From the NCBI GenBank assembly GCA_017437755.1, contig JAFRXI010000053.1:1-38393 (forward strand): a stretch of DNA of 38,393 nucleotides. Direction: 5' to 3'. Shown here piece by piece: positions 1 to 8,449 of this stretch (position 1 is its first letter; every line of letters starts with the position of its first letter). This stretch comes from Bacteroidales bacterium. GTDB lineage: Bacteria; Bacteroidota; Bacteroidia; Bacteroidales; UBA932. Below the pieces are notes generated by a model that saw only the letters and a list, made by a program, of their open reading frames with translations, did no database searches and was not told where the DNA came from. Made by a program: the position numbers and the translations under genes.

Positions 1-1403
1 ACTTTCTCAACGGCTCGCGTCAGGGCGGTGTAAAGCCATTTCAAGTCATCGGCCACAAGGGTGTCCTGCCAGAGCGGATTGTCGATGAAAACGCACTTCC
101 ACTGGCCTCCCTGCGACTTGTGGCAGGTAATCGCCTCGGCGTATTTGAGCTGGAGGGCATTGAAATACGGGTCTTCCCTGACCGCATCGTACCGTTTTTT
201 CCTGGAGGTGATGTGGGAATAATCCTCCGACACACCCTGATACAGCAGGTTGGACTGTTCATACGTGAGCGAAGCGCTCTCCGACGTGAGGGTATCCAGG
301 ATAACCTTTGCCTCTATTTCCTGGCCGCCGTAATCCGGAAAGGAAAGAACGGCGTCGGCGAAACTGAGGCCGTAACGCTGCTCGTACCCCCTGATCCTCA
401 CCAGCTTGGCCATGTCCCCGTTGGCTATGTAATCCATACCCTCTACATCGTCCACGAACTGATAGCAGTTCTTCACGATCATCAGGCGGTCGTCCCTCAC
501 CAGCTGTTCCTCCTTGAACTGTACCTGCGCCCTTATGCCGGCGTTATAACGTATGGCCCTTTTGTTGGACCGGCACAGGACCACAGTCTCATCCTCACCG
601 TAGCGGGCATAGGCGTCGGAAAGGGTCTCCAGCAGTTCTCCCCCGGATATCCGCGTCACGTCGTCGAATCCGTCGGTACTGAGTCCCAGCATTCCGGGCT
701 CAAGTTCCACGTCGGAGTAGCCGTCACCTCCAAGCATGTTCCTGAGGAGAGTGGCATTGAAGAGGATTCCCGAATCCCTTTGCTGCCTTACTACGGTGGA
801 AAGGGTCACATACGACACTCCCCCGAAACCGTCCATGTACTCCGGCGAAAGGGCGGGTGAGGCATCCAGTCCCACCGGCGGCAGCTGGGCCGAATCACCC
901 ACGAGTATCAGCCGGTTGTCGGTACCGGACCTCACGAACTGAACCAGGTCTTCAAGCAGATTTCCAGAGCCGAAAGCGGCCGTGGACTGCTGCTGGGAGT
1001 CGATTCCGACGAGGGAAACCTCGTCCACCACGAATAGCATGCCCTTTGCCTTGTTGGGCGACAGGGTGAACTGTCCAAAGCCGTCGTCACCATGGGATTT
1101 CTGCCTGTAGATATGCTTGTGCACCGTGAAAGCAGGCCGCCCGGTATAAGAGGAAAGGACCTTGGCCGCCCTTCCGGTAGGGGCCAGAAGAACGCACGGG
1201 ACCCCAAGCCCCGACATCGCGGAAATAACCGCCGACAGGGCGGTTGTCTTGCCGGTACCGGCATAACCGTTGACAACCATGATGTCGCCGTCGTCGCTTG
1301 TCAGGAAGGCGGAAAGACTATGGAAAAAGCCATCCTGGCAGGATGTCGGTTCATAGTCCATCCTGTCCAGGAACTTTCGGTACAGGAAATCGGCACGGTC
1401 CAT
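1..1403 (-). CDS. RecD-like ATP-dependent DNA helicase (C-terminus cut by window edge)
   Basis: This is a superfamily 1 helicase of the short RecD-like/AAA type that Bacteroidota carry as a protein of about 470 residues. The frame is open from an ATG at 1403 to the window edge, giving 467 codons. Walker A, GYAGTGKTT, is at residues 46-54. A Walker B-like segment, FVVDEVSLVG, lies near residue 115. The C-terminal UvrD_C_2-type motifs ITCHKSQGGQWK and LYTALTRAVEKV are at the very end, so probably only a few residues are missing. The start codon overlaps the trkH stop (TGATG), implying co-translation with trkH. It presumably unwinds DNA during repair; it lacks the RecBCD-specific N-terminal domain, so the RecD label is one of similarity only. 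Confidence 0.85.
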   Translation of the reverse strand, partial: MDRADFLYRKFLDRMDYEPTSCQDGFFHSLSAFLTSDDGDIMVVNGYAGTGKTTALSAVISAMSGLGVPCVLLAPTGRAAKVLSSYTGRPAFTVHKHIYRQKSHGDDGFGQFTLSPNKAKGMLFVVDEVSLVGIDSQQQSTAAFGSGNLLEDLVQFVRSGTDNRLILVGDSAQLPPVGLDASPALSPEYMDGFGGVSYVTLSTVVRQQRDSGILFNATLLRNMLGGDGYSDVELEPGMLGLSTDGFDDVTRISGGELLETLSDAYARYGEDETVVLCRSNKRAIRYNAGIRAQVQFKEEQLVRDDRLMIVKNCYQFVDDVEGMDYIANGDMAKLVRIRGYEQRYGLSFADAVLSFPDYGGQEIEAKVILDTLTSESASLTYEQSNLLYQGVSEDYSHITSRKKRYDAVREDPYFNALQLKYAEAITCHKSQGGQWKCVFIDNPLWQDTLVADDLKWLYTALTRAVEK

Positions 1404-2857
1404 CACTGACGGGATTTGCCGAAGACCATGGAGAATACGGCAAGTATGGGATAAATCTCCACACGGCCGAAGAACATGTCCATGGAGAAGACGAATTTCA
1501 CGAAATCGGGCTGGGAATTGTAGTTGCCCATGGAGCCGATATCCCCTATCGATGGTCCCACCGTACCCAGGTTGGATATGGTACCTGCAATTGCATCAAA
1601 ACCGGAAGCACCTGACACAGAACATACTATAATCGAAACGACTATCATTATGAGGTACAGGCACAGATACAGCACATGCGGATAAACGTTCTCTTCCCTG
1701 AGGATTGACTTCCCCAGCCTTATCTCAGAAATGGACTTGGGATGCAGAGCCCTCCGGATCTGCATCCGGACCGCCTTCACCAGGACCAGGATACGGTCTA
1801 TCTTGACACCGCCGGTGGTGGATCCTGCGCAGCCGCAGATTATGCTCACAAGCAGGAGAAGGAAGCACGGAAGCATGGGCCAGGTGGAATTGTCGGAAAT
1901 GGCAAAACCGGTGGTGGAGGCATAGCTGAGCACCGTAAACGACGATTCCAGGAATGTACGGCCCCATCCCTCGGCATAACCGGTAACCTTCAGCGCAACG
2001 GCACTAAGCACCGTGATGAAGATGATGCTCCAGAAGTAAAGCCGTACCACGGGATTCCTTACAGGCTTCAGCGACCTGGTAGCAAACACCATGAAAATGA
2101 GTCCGAAATGGACCGACGACAGGAACATGAAGACCATGGTGATAAGGTCGATCCAAACTGAGTCAAAAGCCCCGATGGAGAGGTTCCTGGTTGAGAATCC
2201 ACCTGTTGCGCTCACGCTGAATGCATGGTTTATGGCGTCGAACGGAGACATTCCGGCCACCAGGTACAGCAGGAACGAGAGCACGTTAAGGGCTATATAT
2301 ACCGTTGCGAAAATGCTCACCGTCCTGTTCACCCTGGATTTGTAACCGTCCCTGGAAAGGGAAGATATCTCCATGTTGGTTAGGCGGAACTTCAAAGGGG
2401 ACGTATCCGGAATTATAAGCAGGAGGAACACCACGATTCCCAAACCGCCGATGAAGTGGGTGGAAGAGCGCCAGAATATCAGGCTCCGCGGCAGCGACTC
2501 TATGTCCTCAAGTATTGTCGCCCCGGTGGTGGTGAAGCCGGAAACACTTTCAAACCAGGCATTTGAGATGGTGAACGGGCCACCCCACAAAGCATATGGA
2601 AGCATGCCGAACAGGAACGACAGAAGCCATGACAGTACAATTATCATGTACCCGTCCTTGAGCGATATCTGGGATGTCTTCCTGACGAATATGAAGGGGA
2701 ACAGACCCACCACGAAGGTTATGGAGAAACTGATCAGGAGGGCCGCCAGGGCGCTGTCGTTGCCGTTCAGCACCGAAACCAGCACCGACAGCAGCATGAA
2801 CAGCGCACTCACAAGGAGCGCGTAACCTACGTTCCTGGATATGGTCTTAAGATTCAT
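1403..2857 (-). CDS. trkH: TrkH family potassium uptake protein
   Basis: This is the inner-membrane K+ translocating subunit of a Trk/Ktr-type uptake system, 484 residues with many hydrophobic segments. The four pore-loop filter motifs can be read: GFTTTGAT at 107-114, SATGGFST near 216-223, STTGFA at 314-319 and GTVGPSIGD at 431-439. A CGCAGSTTGG segment near 341-350 is also typical of TrkH. The family normally works with a cytoplasmic TrkA/KtrA RCK subunit, which is not encoded next to it. The upstream gene overlaps it by 11 bases and the downstream helicase by 1 base, so the three appear to form one transcription unit. The length fits the family. Confidence 0.93.
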   Translation of the reverse strand: MNLKTISRNVGYALLVSALFMLLSVLVSVLNGNDSALAALLISFSITFVVGLFPFIFVRKTSQISLKDGYMIIVLSWLLSFLFGMLPYALWGGPFTISNAWFESVSGFTTTGATILEDIESLPRSLIFWRSSTHFIGGLGIVVFLLLIIPDTSPLKFRLTNMEISSLSRDGYKSRVNRTVSIFATVYIALNVLSFLLYLVAGMSPFDAINHAFSVSATGGFSTRNLSIGAFDSVWIDLITMVFMFLSSVHFGLIFMVFATRSLKPVRNPVVRLYFWSIIFITVLSAVALKVTGYAEGWGRTFLESSFTVLSYASTTGFAISDNSTWPMLPCFLLLLVSIICGCAGSTTGGVKIDRILVLVKAVRMQIRRALHPKSISEIRLGKSILREENVYPHVLYLCLYLIMIVVSIIVCSVSGASGFDAIAGTISNLGTVGPSIGDIGSMGNYNSQPDFVKFVFSMDMFFGRVEIYPILAVFSMVFGKSRQ

Positions 2858-3686
2858 CCTTATCGGTATTCCTGTCCTTCAGGTCCTTTATGCGGCGCTT
2901 GAGCAGCCTGTTCTCGTCGCATATCTCGGTGATTCCGGCATTCAGTTCCGTCAGCTGGTCGTCTCCCTCGAACACGTAATTGTACTTTTTCCCGTATGTC
3001 CTGCAGGTATCCAGCGAGTCAAGCATCTTGTAGATGGGATTCACATAGTAGATCAGCATGAAAACCGCAAGCATCAACACCAGCAGTATCCCGACTCCGA
3101 CAGCCACCATTCCGGGCACGATGCTGCGGTAGAATCCCCTGTCGAAAGTCTCGGAATTGCGCTTGAGGTCGTTGTAAATCTCATCGTTGAGCCGGTCCAT
3201 GTCGGAACGGAGCTTGTTGAAATCCTTCTGCAGCCGCTCAAAATACCATGTCCTGGTATCGATGAAATCGGACTTGATCACATCCTCCAGTTCCATGGAA
3301 GTATTCATGTATGCGGAGAAGGACGCAAGTACCGAGTCGGCCGATGGCAGCAGCTTTTCACCCTGGAGGGACAATTTGAGGCTGTCGCACCACGATACGA
3401 ACTTATCCTGGTCAAAATCCGGAAGCGTGGATACGGTTTCATCACCTATCACAGTAAGGATATTGAGATTATAGGCGTCTATATCGCCGGTAAGGCTCTC
3501 GGCAAGGTTGAGGCTGTTGACATTGTCGGCGATAAGACCGGACACGTAACTCTTCATCCGGGTGAACTCCAGGATGGATATTACGCTGGAAATCAGCAAC
3601 ATGAACGCTATGGAACTCAGGCTCACCAATAGCTTGCCCTTCAGTGAAAGACGGAACCCGCCAAGCCTGTTATGGTACTTACTCAT
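2847..3686 (-). CDS. Four-helix-bundle sensor-like membrane protein with HAMP-like segment, no output domain
   Basis: The protein has 279 residues. There is a short cytoplasmic N-terminus, a first membrane segment at about residues 17-40, and a helical extracytoplasmic region at about 41-185 rich in acidic and leucine residues, as in 4HB_MCP sensor domains. A second membrane segment is at about 190-216, followed by a HAMP-like helix beginning at NPIYKML. A charged probable coiled coil runs to the C-terminus. No kinase, methyl-accepting or cyclase domain follows. The gene overlaps trkH by 11 bases and has a perfect -7 box upstream. Family knowledge says 4HB-HAMP modules transmit stimuli; a role in controlling TrkH is inferred from position only. 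The architecture is clear but the function is unknown. Confidence 0.8.
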   Translation of the reverse strand: MSKYHNRLGGFRLSLKGKLLVSLSSIAFMLLISSVISILEFTRMKSYVSGLIADNVNSLNLAESLTGDIDAYNLNILTVIGDETVSTLPDFDQDKFVSWCDSLKLSLQGEKLLPSADSVLASFSAYMNTSMELEDVIKSDFIDTRTWYFERLQKDFNKLRSDMDRLNDEIYNDLKRNSETFDRGFYRSIVPGMVAVGVGILLVLMLAVFMLIYYVNPIYKMLDSLDTCRTYGKKYNYVFEGDDQLTELNAGITEICDENRLLKRRIKDLKDRNTDKDES

Positions 3687-3706
3687 TACGGCAATGTTTA
3701 ATCATG

Positions 3707-3714
3707 CAAATATA
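3707..3714 (-). promoter_or_regulatory. -7 box (TATATTTG) of the 4HB-trkH-helicase operon
   Basis: TATATTTG on the minus strand matches the Bacteroidota -7 consensus TAnnTTTG perfectly and lies 20 bases upstream of the ATG at 3686. The predicted leader is therefore only about 14 bases. No convincing TTTG is seen at the -33 position. Confidence 0.5.
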
Positions 3715-3760
3715 TATAATTTTCACGACTTTAAATATTTTAAAAAATCTTTCCTTCCGG

Positions 3761-3792
3761 GTTGTTTTTCTAAATTTTTTAACTTATCTTCG
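3761..3792 (+). promoter_or_regulatory. Promoter of the ROK regulator gene
   Basis: GTTG (3761-3764), 20 bases, then TATCTTCG (3785-3792) match the Bacteroidota TTTG/TAnnTTTG pattern with one mismatch in each box. The predicted transcription start is near 3799, about 18 bases before the ATG at 3817. The promoter is divergent from that of the 4HB-trkH operon, and the AT-rich spacer between the two (about 3715-3780) is where an operator would be expected. Confidence 0.45.
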
Positions 3793-3816
3793 CCGAGATT
3801 CCAAAAATCATTTGAC

Positions 3817-5019
3817 ATGAGAAGTACTTTCCTGGACCTTAAAGACAACAAGAACACCCTGCTGAAGAAAAGCATACTCCGGCATTGCATAACCAACGGG
3901 GATTACAGCATCGCAGACCTCAGTTCACTGCTGAATACCAGCGTTCCAACGGTAACAAAACTGATTCAGGAGCTCATAGAAGACGGTTTCCTGGTCGACC
4001 TGGGGAAAATCGGCACATCCGGAGGACGCCGCCCCAGCATCTACGGACTCAACCCCGATGCCGGATACCTCGTGGGGGTGGACATCAGGCACCGCCACGC
4101 ATGCATCGTGGTGAGCGACTTCAAGGGCAACGTCGTCAGCATGGAGGAGGAAATCCCTTTTGTAATGAAGTCCGACGAAGATGCCATTAAAAGGATAAGT
4201 GCTTCAATAAAAGGATATTTCAACAAGAAGGGGCTTGACTGGACAAGGGTCCTGGGCTGCGGAATAAGCCTCACCGGAAGGGTTAATCCCCGCACCGGTT
4301 ACAGCCTGTCGTTCAGCACCGACGAGAACACCCCCCTGGACAAGCAACTGGAGGAGAACCTGGGCGTCCCCGTCATAATAGAGAACGACTCCCGGGCCAT
4401 GACATACGGTGAATACGTATGCGGCCACGGAGGCAAGGAAAAGAACATTCTGTTCATCAATATAAGCTGGGGTCTGGGAATGGGCATGATCCTGGACGGA
4501 CGGCTGTTCTACGGAAAATCTGGTTTTTCCGGAGAAATCGGGCATTTCCCCATGCTTGACAACGGTAAGATCTGCCGGTGCGGGAAGATCGGCTGCCTGG
4601 AAACCGGAGCTTCCGGTTCCGCCCTTCACAAGATGATCCTGGAAGCGCTGTCACAGGGCAAGGCCTCCATGCTGTCGCCCAAGTTCACCAACGGCGAAGA
4701 AGTGATTATCAAGGACATCATAGCCGCCATCAAGAAGGAGGACGTCCTGGCCATAGAAAAGGTTGAGGAGGTCGGAGCCAACCTGGGCCGCGGCATCGCC
4801 GGACTCATAAACATTTTCAATCCGGAACTGGTAATCATCGGCGGCAAGCTAGCCGTAGCGGGCGACTATCTCATGCTCCCTGTAAAGAGCAACGTCAAGA
4901 AACTCGCCCTCAACATAGTGAACCGCGATACCAAAATAAAATTCTCCAAGCTCGGCCGCCTGGCGGCTCCGCTTGGAGACTGCATGCTTATCCGAAGCCG
5001 CCTTCTGGGCGTGCTGTAG
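3817..5019 (+). CDS. ROK family transcriptional regulator (NagC/Mlc type)
   Basis: The protein has 400 residues. An N-terminal winged helix-turn-helix (about 15-75, with SIADLSSLLNTSVPTVTKLI as the probable DNA-reading unit) is followed by a ROK sugar-kinase-like domain. The ROK parts visible are the nucleotide-site segment GLGMGMILDG (219-228), ENDSRA with the catalytic-type Asp191, and the zinc motif with H243 and C253, C255 and C260 followed by LETGASG. The presence of the HTH makes it a repressor-type ROK protein responding to a sugar or sugar phosphate, although the kinase Asp is retained. ATG 3817 is chosen because it fits the promoter; the open frame extends upstream to 3562 but that part overlaps the divergent gene. 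It is the only plus-strand gene and is convergent with glnS. The ligand cannot be told from the sequence. Confidence 0.9.
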   Translation: MRSTFLDLKDNKNTLLKKSILRHCITNGDYSIADLSSLLNTSVPTVTKLIQELIEDGFLVDLGKIGTSGGRRPSIYGLNPDAGYLVGVDIRHRHACIVVSDFKGNVVSMEEEIPFVMKSDEDAIKRISASIKGYFNKKGLDWTRVLGCGISLTGRVNPRTGYSLSFSTDENTPLDKQLEENLGVPVIIENDSRAMTYGEYVCGHGGKEKNILFINISWGLGMGMILDGRLFYGKSGFSGEIGHFPMLDNGKICRCGKIGCLETGASGSALHKMILEALSQGKASMLSPKFTNGEEVIIKDIIAAIKKEDVLAIEKVEEVGANLGRGIAGLINIFNPELVIIGGKLAVAGDYLMLPVKSNVKKLALNIVNRDTKIKFSKLGRLAAPLGDCMLIRSRLLGVL

Positions 5020-5025
5020 GCTCCC

Positions 5026-6717
5026 CTATTCCGGTTTGTAGGAATCCTTGAGCGTGGCGGTGCGGTTGAACACCGCGCGTTCAGGCGTTGAATCCTTGTC
5101 CTTGAAATAGTATCCCGTACGCTCAAACTGCACGGCGATCCCGGATGCGTCGTCAAGGAGGGCCGGTTCGGCATATCCCCTTGTCACCACTAGCGATTCC
5201 GGATTGAGATACTCCTTGTAATCATGCCCTTCCGGAACCTCTCCCATGTTGGCGAGGGTGAACAGACGGTCGTAATTCCGTATCTCTATCTCCCTGGCAT
5301 GGGGCACCGATACCCAGTGGATGGTACCCTTGACGGAACGCCACTCACCCGTAACAGGATGGGTGGAAGGATCATAGGTGCACTTGAGTTCCACCACCCT
5401 GCCTTCTGAATCCTTGATCACCTCGTTGCACTTGATGATATAGGTATACTTGAGGCGGACTTCGCCGTCAGGTTTAAGGCGGAAGAACTTCCTGGGGGCG
5501 TCCTCCATGAAATCGGCCCTGTCGATGAGGAGTTCGCCGCTGAACGGGACCGCACGCTTAGCCCCTTCCGGGTCGGCCGGATTGAGGGGGCAGTCGAACC
5601 ATTCCACCTTTCCTTCCTCCCAGTTGGTGATCGTCACCTTGATAGGGTCCTGGACGGCCATATAGCGGTTTGAACGCGCGTTGAGGTCCTGCCTCACGCA
5701 CCACTCCAGCAGCTGGATGTCCATCATCTGGTCCCTCTTGGATACGCCTATCCTGTCACAGAACATCTTCAGTGATTCAGGGGTGTAACCGCGGCGCCGG
5801 ACTCCGCACAAAGTAGGCATACGGGGATCGTCCCATCCGCTGACCAGACCCTTCTGCACAAGTTCGAGCAGCTTGCGCTTGCTCATGAGGGTGTATGTCA
5901 GGTTCAGCCTGGCGAATTCATACTGGTGTGAGGGCCATATCCCCAGCTTCTCGATGAACCAGTCGTACAGCGGGCGGTGGACGTCGAATTCCAGGGTGCA
6001 GATGGAATGTGTAATGTGCTCGATGGAGTCGCTCTGTCCATGGGTGAAGTCATACATCGGATAGATGCACCACTTGTCGCCGGTACGATGATGGGAAGTA
6101 TGCTTGATCCGGTACAGCAGCGGGTCGCGGAAAAGCATGTTGGGATGGGCCATGTCGATCCTGGCCCTGAGGACCTTCTCGCCGTCGGCATACTTGCCGT
6201 CCCTCATCTCGCGGAACAGCCTGAGGTTTTCCTCCACGCTGCGGTTCCTCCAAGGGCTTTCCTTCCCCGGCTTGTCCACGGTGCCCCTTCCCTCACGGAT
6301 CTCGTCCTGGGTCTGGTCGTCCACGTAGGCAAGGCCGCGGCGGATGAGCTCCTCGGCCCATTCGTACAGCTGGTCAAAATAATCTGACGCATACAACTCC
6401 TTCTCCCAACGGAAACCAAGCCACTTGATATCTTCCTTGATGGAATCCACGTATTCGGTGTCTTCCTTGGTGGGATTGGTGTCGTCGTAACGGAGATTGG
6501 TCTTTCCGCCGTATTTCATGGCCAGGCCGAAGTTTAGGCAGATGCTCTTGGCATGGCCCAGGTGAAGGTACCCGTTGGGCTCCGGAGGGAACCTCGTCAT
6601 AACGCTTTCCACCTTGCCCGAGGCCAGGTCCGACTCTATTATCTCTTCCAGAAAATTCAACTTCCTCGGCTCCTCCGCCGGGTTGATCTTGGATTCTTCC
6701 ATCTTCAAAACTAACAT
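5026..6717 (-). CDS. glnS: Glutamine--tRNA ligase (GlnRS)
   Basis: A class I aminoacyl-tRNA synthetase charging tRNA-Gln, 563 residues against about 554 in E. coli. The HIGH motif appears as HLGH at 52-55 within PEPNGYLHLGH, and the KMSKS motif as MSKR at 278-281. The GlnRS-specific beta-barrel anticodon-binding region fills the C-terminal 220 residues (for example TGEWRSVKGTIHWV). Its presence means the cell charges glutamine directly rather than only through Glu-tRNA amidotransferase. The start at 6717 overlaps the yicC stop by one base (TAATG); Met6 at 6702 is an alternative. The last gene of its operon, it ends 6 bases from the convergent ROK gene with no visible terminator. Confidence 0.97.
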   Translation of the reverse strand: MLVLKMEESKINPAEEPRKLNFLEEIIESDLASGKVESVMTRFPPEPNGYLHLGHAKSICLNFGLAMKYGGKTNLRYDDTNPTKEDTEYVDSIKEDIKWLGFRWEKELYASDYFDQLYEWAEELIRRGLAYVDDQTQDEIREGRGTVDKPGKESPWRNRSVEENLRLFREMRDGKYADGEKVLRARIDMAHPNMLFRDPLLYRIKHTSHHRTGDKWCIYPMYDFTHGQSDSIEHITHSICTLEFDVHRPLYDWFIEKLGIWPSHQYEFARLNLTYTLMSKRKLLELVQKGLVSGWDDPRMPTLCGVRRRGYTPESLKMFCDRIGVSKRDQMMDIQLLEWCVRQDLNARSNRYMAVQDPIKVTITNWEEGKVEWFDCPLNPADPEGAKRAVPFSGELLIDRADFMEDAPRKFFRLKPDGEVRLKYTYIIKCNEVIKDSEGRVVELKCTYDPSTHPVTGEWRSVKGTIHWVSVPHAREIEIRNYDRLFTLANMGEVPEGHDYKEYLNPESLVVTRGYAEPALLDDASGIAVQFERTGYYFKDKDSTPERAVFNRTATLKDSYKPE

Positions 6718-7607
6718 TATAAGATATTCAAACTCTGCTCCCTGACCTTCTCCAACTCATCCTTCATCATAACCACCAGCCTCTGGATTCCGGCATGGTT
6801 GGCCTTTGACCCGGTGGTGTTGATCTCACGTCCCATCTCCTGGATGATGAACCCCAGTTTCTTCCCCGGATATACCTCATTGTCAATTGTTTCCATGAAA
6901 TAATGACAATGCTGCCTAAGACGAACCTTCTCTTCGTTGATATCCAGTTTCTCCAGGTAGAAGATCATTTCCTGCTCAAACCGCTCGGGAGACACCTTGA
7001 CCTGAAGCTCCTGGAGGTTCTTCCTGAGCCGGTCTTTCACGGCCTCTACCCTCTCGCCTTCCAGAGCCTCCACGCCGTCGTACAGTGACAGTATGGTTTT
7101 TACCCGGGAAGTGACGTCACGGTAAAGGACGGCTCCCTCCCTGGACCTGAATGCATCCAGGGCAATGACCGCGCTGTCAACCGCAGCTTCCACGGCGGGA
7201 TAATCCTCGACGGTTATCGCATCCTGCTTCCGGGTTCCCACCACGTCGGGAAAACGCAGCACCGAGGAAACGATTTCCGCCGCCGACCTGTCGTCATCCA
7301 CCACTCCGCCACGGCCCATTTCATCCATAACCTTTTGAATTTCATTGAAATAGCTTTTCAGGAGAGCACCATTGACGGCCCCTCCACCATCGGAACGGTT
7401 TTCCAGGTTCAGATAGACGTCGATGGTACCCCTCTGAAGTGCAGCCGAGAGTTTGGAGCGGATGGAGAGTTCCAGCTCCCGGGGAAGCAGCGGGGACTTG
7501 ATATTGATATCCGCAGTCTTCCCGTTGAGGGTGCGGATTTCGACGGTAAGCTTTCCGCATGAGATTTCAGCTTCGGCCTTGCCGTAGCCGGTCATGGATT
7601 TAATCAT
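6717..7607 (-). CDS. yicC: YicC family endoribonuclease
   Basis: The 296-residue protein has the YicC-like N-terminal domain beginning MIKSMTGYGKAE and the C-terminal DUF1732-type domain containing EMGREINTTGSKA near residue 260. Members of this family are endoribonucleases, shown for E. coli YicC and Bacillus homologues; the substrate here is unknown. Length is as expected. It lies 9 bases downstream of the metallophosphatase gene and overlaps glnS by one base. In many bacteria yicC is followed by gmk; here it is followed by glnS. Confidence 0.94.
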   Translation of the reverse strand: MIKSMTGYGKAEAEISCGKLTVEIRTLNGKTADINIKSPLLPRELELSIRSKLSAALQRGTIDVYLNLENRSDGGGAVNGALLKSYFNEIQKVMDEMGRGGVVDDDRSAAEIVSSVLRFPDVVGTRKQDAITVEDYPAVEAAVDSAVIALDAFRSREGAVLYRDVTSRVKTILSLYDGVEALEGERVEAVKDRLRKNLQELQVKVSPERFEQEMIFYLEKLDINEEKVRLRQHCHYFMETIDNEVYPGKKLGFIIQEMGREINTTGSKANHAGIQRLVVMMKDELEKVREQSLNIL

Positions 7608-7616
7608 AACTCCGCC

Positions 7617-8447
7617 TTATTTGCCAAGAGGTATCTCTATTACACCCACATTCAGTCCCCAGCAACCGTCCTGGACGATGGGAACCTCAACCCCGTCCAG
7701 ATTGACGGCATACTCCATCTTCTCCAGGAAGGTATGGGAATGCCCGCCTACCACGAGGTCAACGTTACGGGTGTCACGGACCATTTCGGAATCGATATAC
7801 TCTTCATCCTCATATCCGATATGGTTGAGTGATATCACAAGGTCGCAGTGTTCCTCTTCCTTGAGGTATTTCGCCCACTTGTTGATTTCCTCCGCATCCT
7901 CGAACTTGGGGATACGGTCGGCCGTGTTGCGGTCGATCATTGTGGAAAGGTTGCAGAGCAATCCGGTAATGCCGATCTTGAGTCCGGCCTTCTCCACAAT
8001 TATCCAGGGCTTCACGTATTTTCCTGCCTCAAACGGCGAAAAATCGTAGTTTGCGCAAACTACAGGGCATTTGAGGTTTGCAAGGCGGCGGCCAAGGTCC
8101 TCCAGCCCGTTGTCGAACTCGTGGTTGCCGAGGGCGGTGGCGTCGAAATGCATGGCATTCATCACGTCGATCTCAAGGTCTCCGTGAAGCTCGGTGAAAT
8201 AAGAGGAACCCTGGCTGAAGTCTCCCGCATGGAGAAGGAGTACGTTCTCCTCTCCCACGGCATTGCGCACGCTGTCAATGAAGGCGGCACGCTCGATAGA
8301 CCCGCCACGGAGGACTCCCTCCTCGGTAAGCACGGGCTCAAAATGGCTGTGGGTGTCGTTGACGTGAAGTATGACCAGCTTATGGGGCTTGTTGCAGCAT
8401 GCTGCGATGGCCAGTGCCGAAAGGGCGATGTATATTATCTTTTTCAT
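7617..8447 (-). CDS. 5'-nucleotidase-type metallophosphatase lipoprotein (catalytic half)
   Basis: A 276-residue calcineurin-like phosphoesterase equal to the N-terminal domain of UshA-type 5'-nucleotidases. Metal-site motifs are in order: NDTH (D31, H33), AGDFSQG with D76, GNHE (107-110), NH at 208-209 and GGHSH (234-238). The first 20 residues are a signal peptide with lipobox I14-A15-A16-C17, so it is probably a lipoprotein. The C-terminal nucleotide-binding domain of the family is missing and is encoded by the gene immediately before it (2-base gap). The two products probably form one periplasmic nucleotidase or related sugar-nucleotide/phosphate hydrolase. Confidence 0.92.
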   Translation of the reverse strand: MKKIIYIALSALAIAACCNKPHKLVILHVNDTHSHFEPVLTEEGVLRGGSIERAAFIDSVRNAVGEENVLLLHAGDFSQGSSYFTELHGDLEIDVMNAMHFDATALGNHEFDNGLEDLGRRLANLKCPVVCANYDFSPFEAGKYVKPWIIVEKAGLKIGITGLLCNLSTMIDRNTADRIPKFEDAEEINKWAKYLKEEEHCDLVISLNHIGYEDEEYIDSEMVRDTRNVDLVVGGHSHTFLEKMEYAVNLDGVEVPIVQDGCWGLNVGVIEIPLGK

Positions 8448-8449
8448 GG

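Noticed and set aside
120-860. 246-codon plus-strand frame at the left edge
   Set aside because: The minus strand here encodes the RecD-like helicase with all motifs in frame; the plus frame is a shadow.
3562-3816. Upstream extension of the ROK protein to 3562
   Set aside because: It would overlap the divergent 4HB gene and its promoter; ATG 3817 gives the normal family N-terminus behind a fitting promoter.
7608-7616. GGCGGAG before yicC as a second Shine-Dalgarno site
   Set aside because: It lies only 2-3 bases from the ATG, too close to act as an efficient Shine-Dalgarno element.
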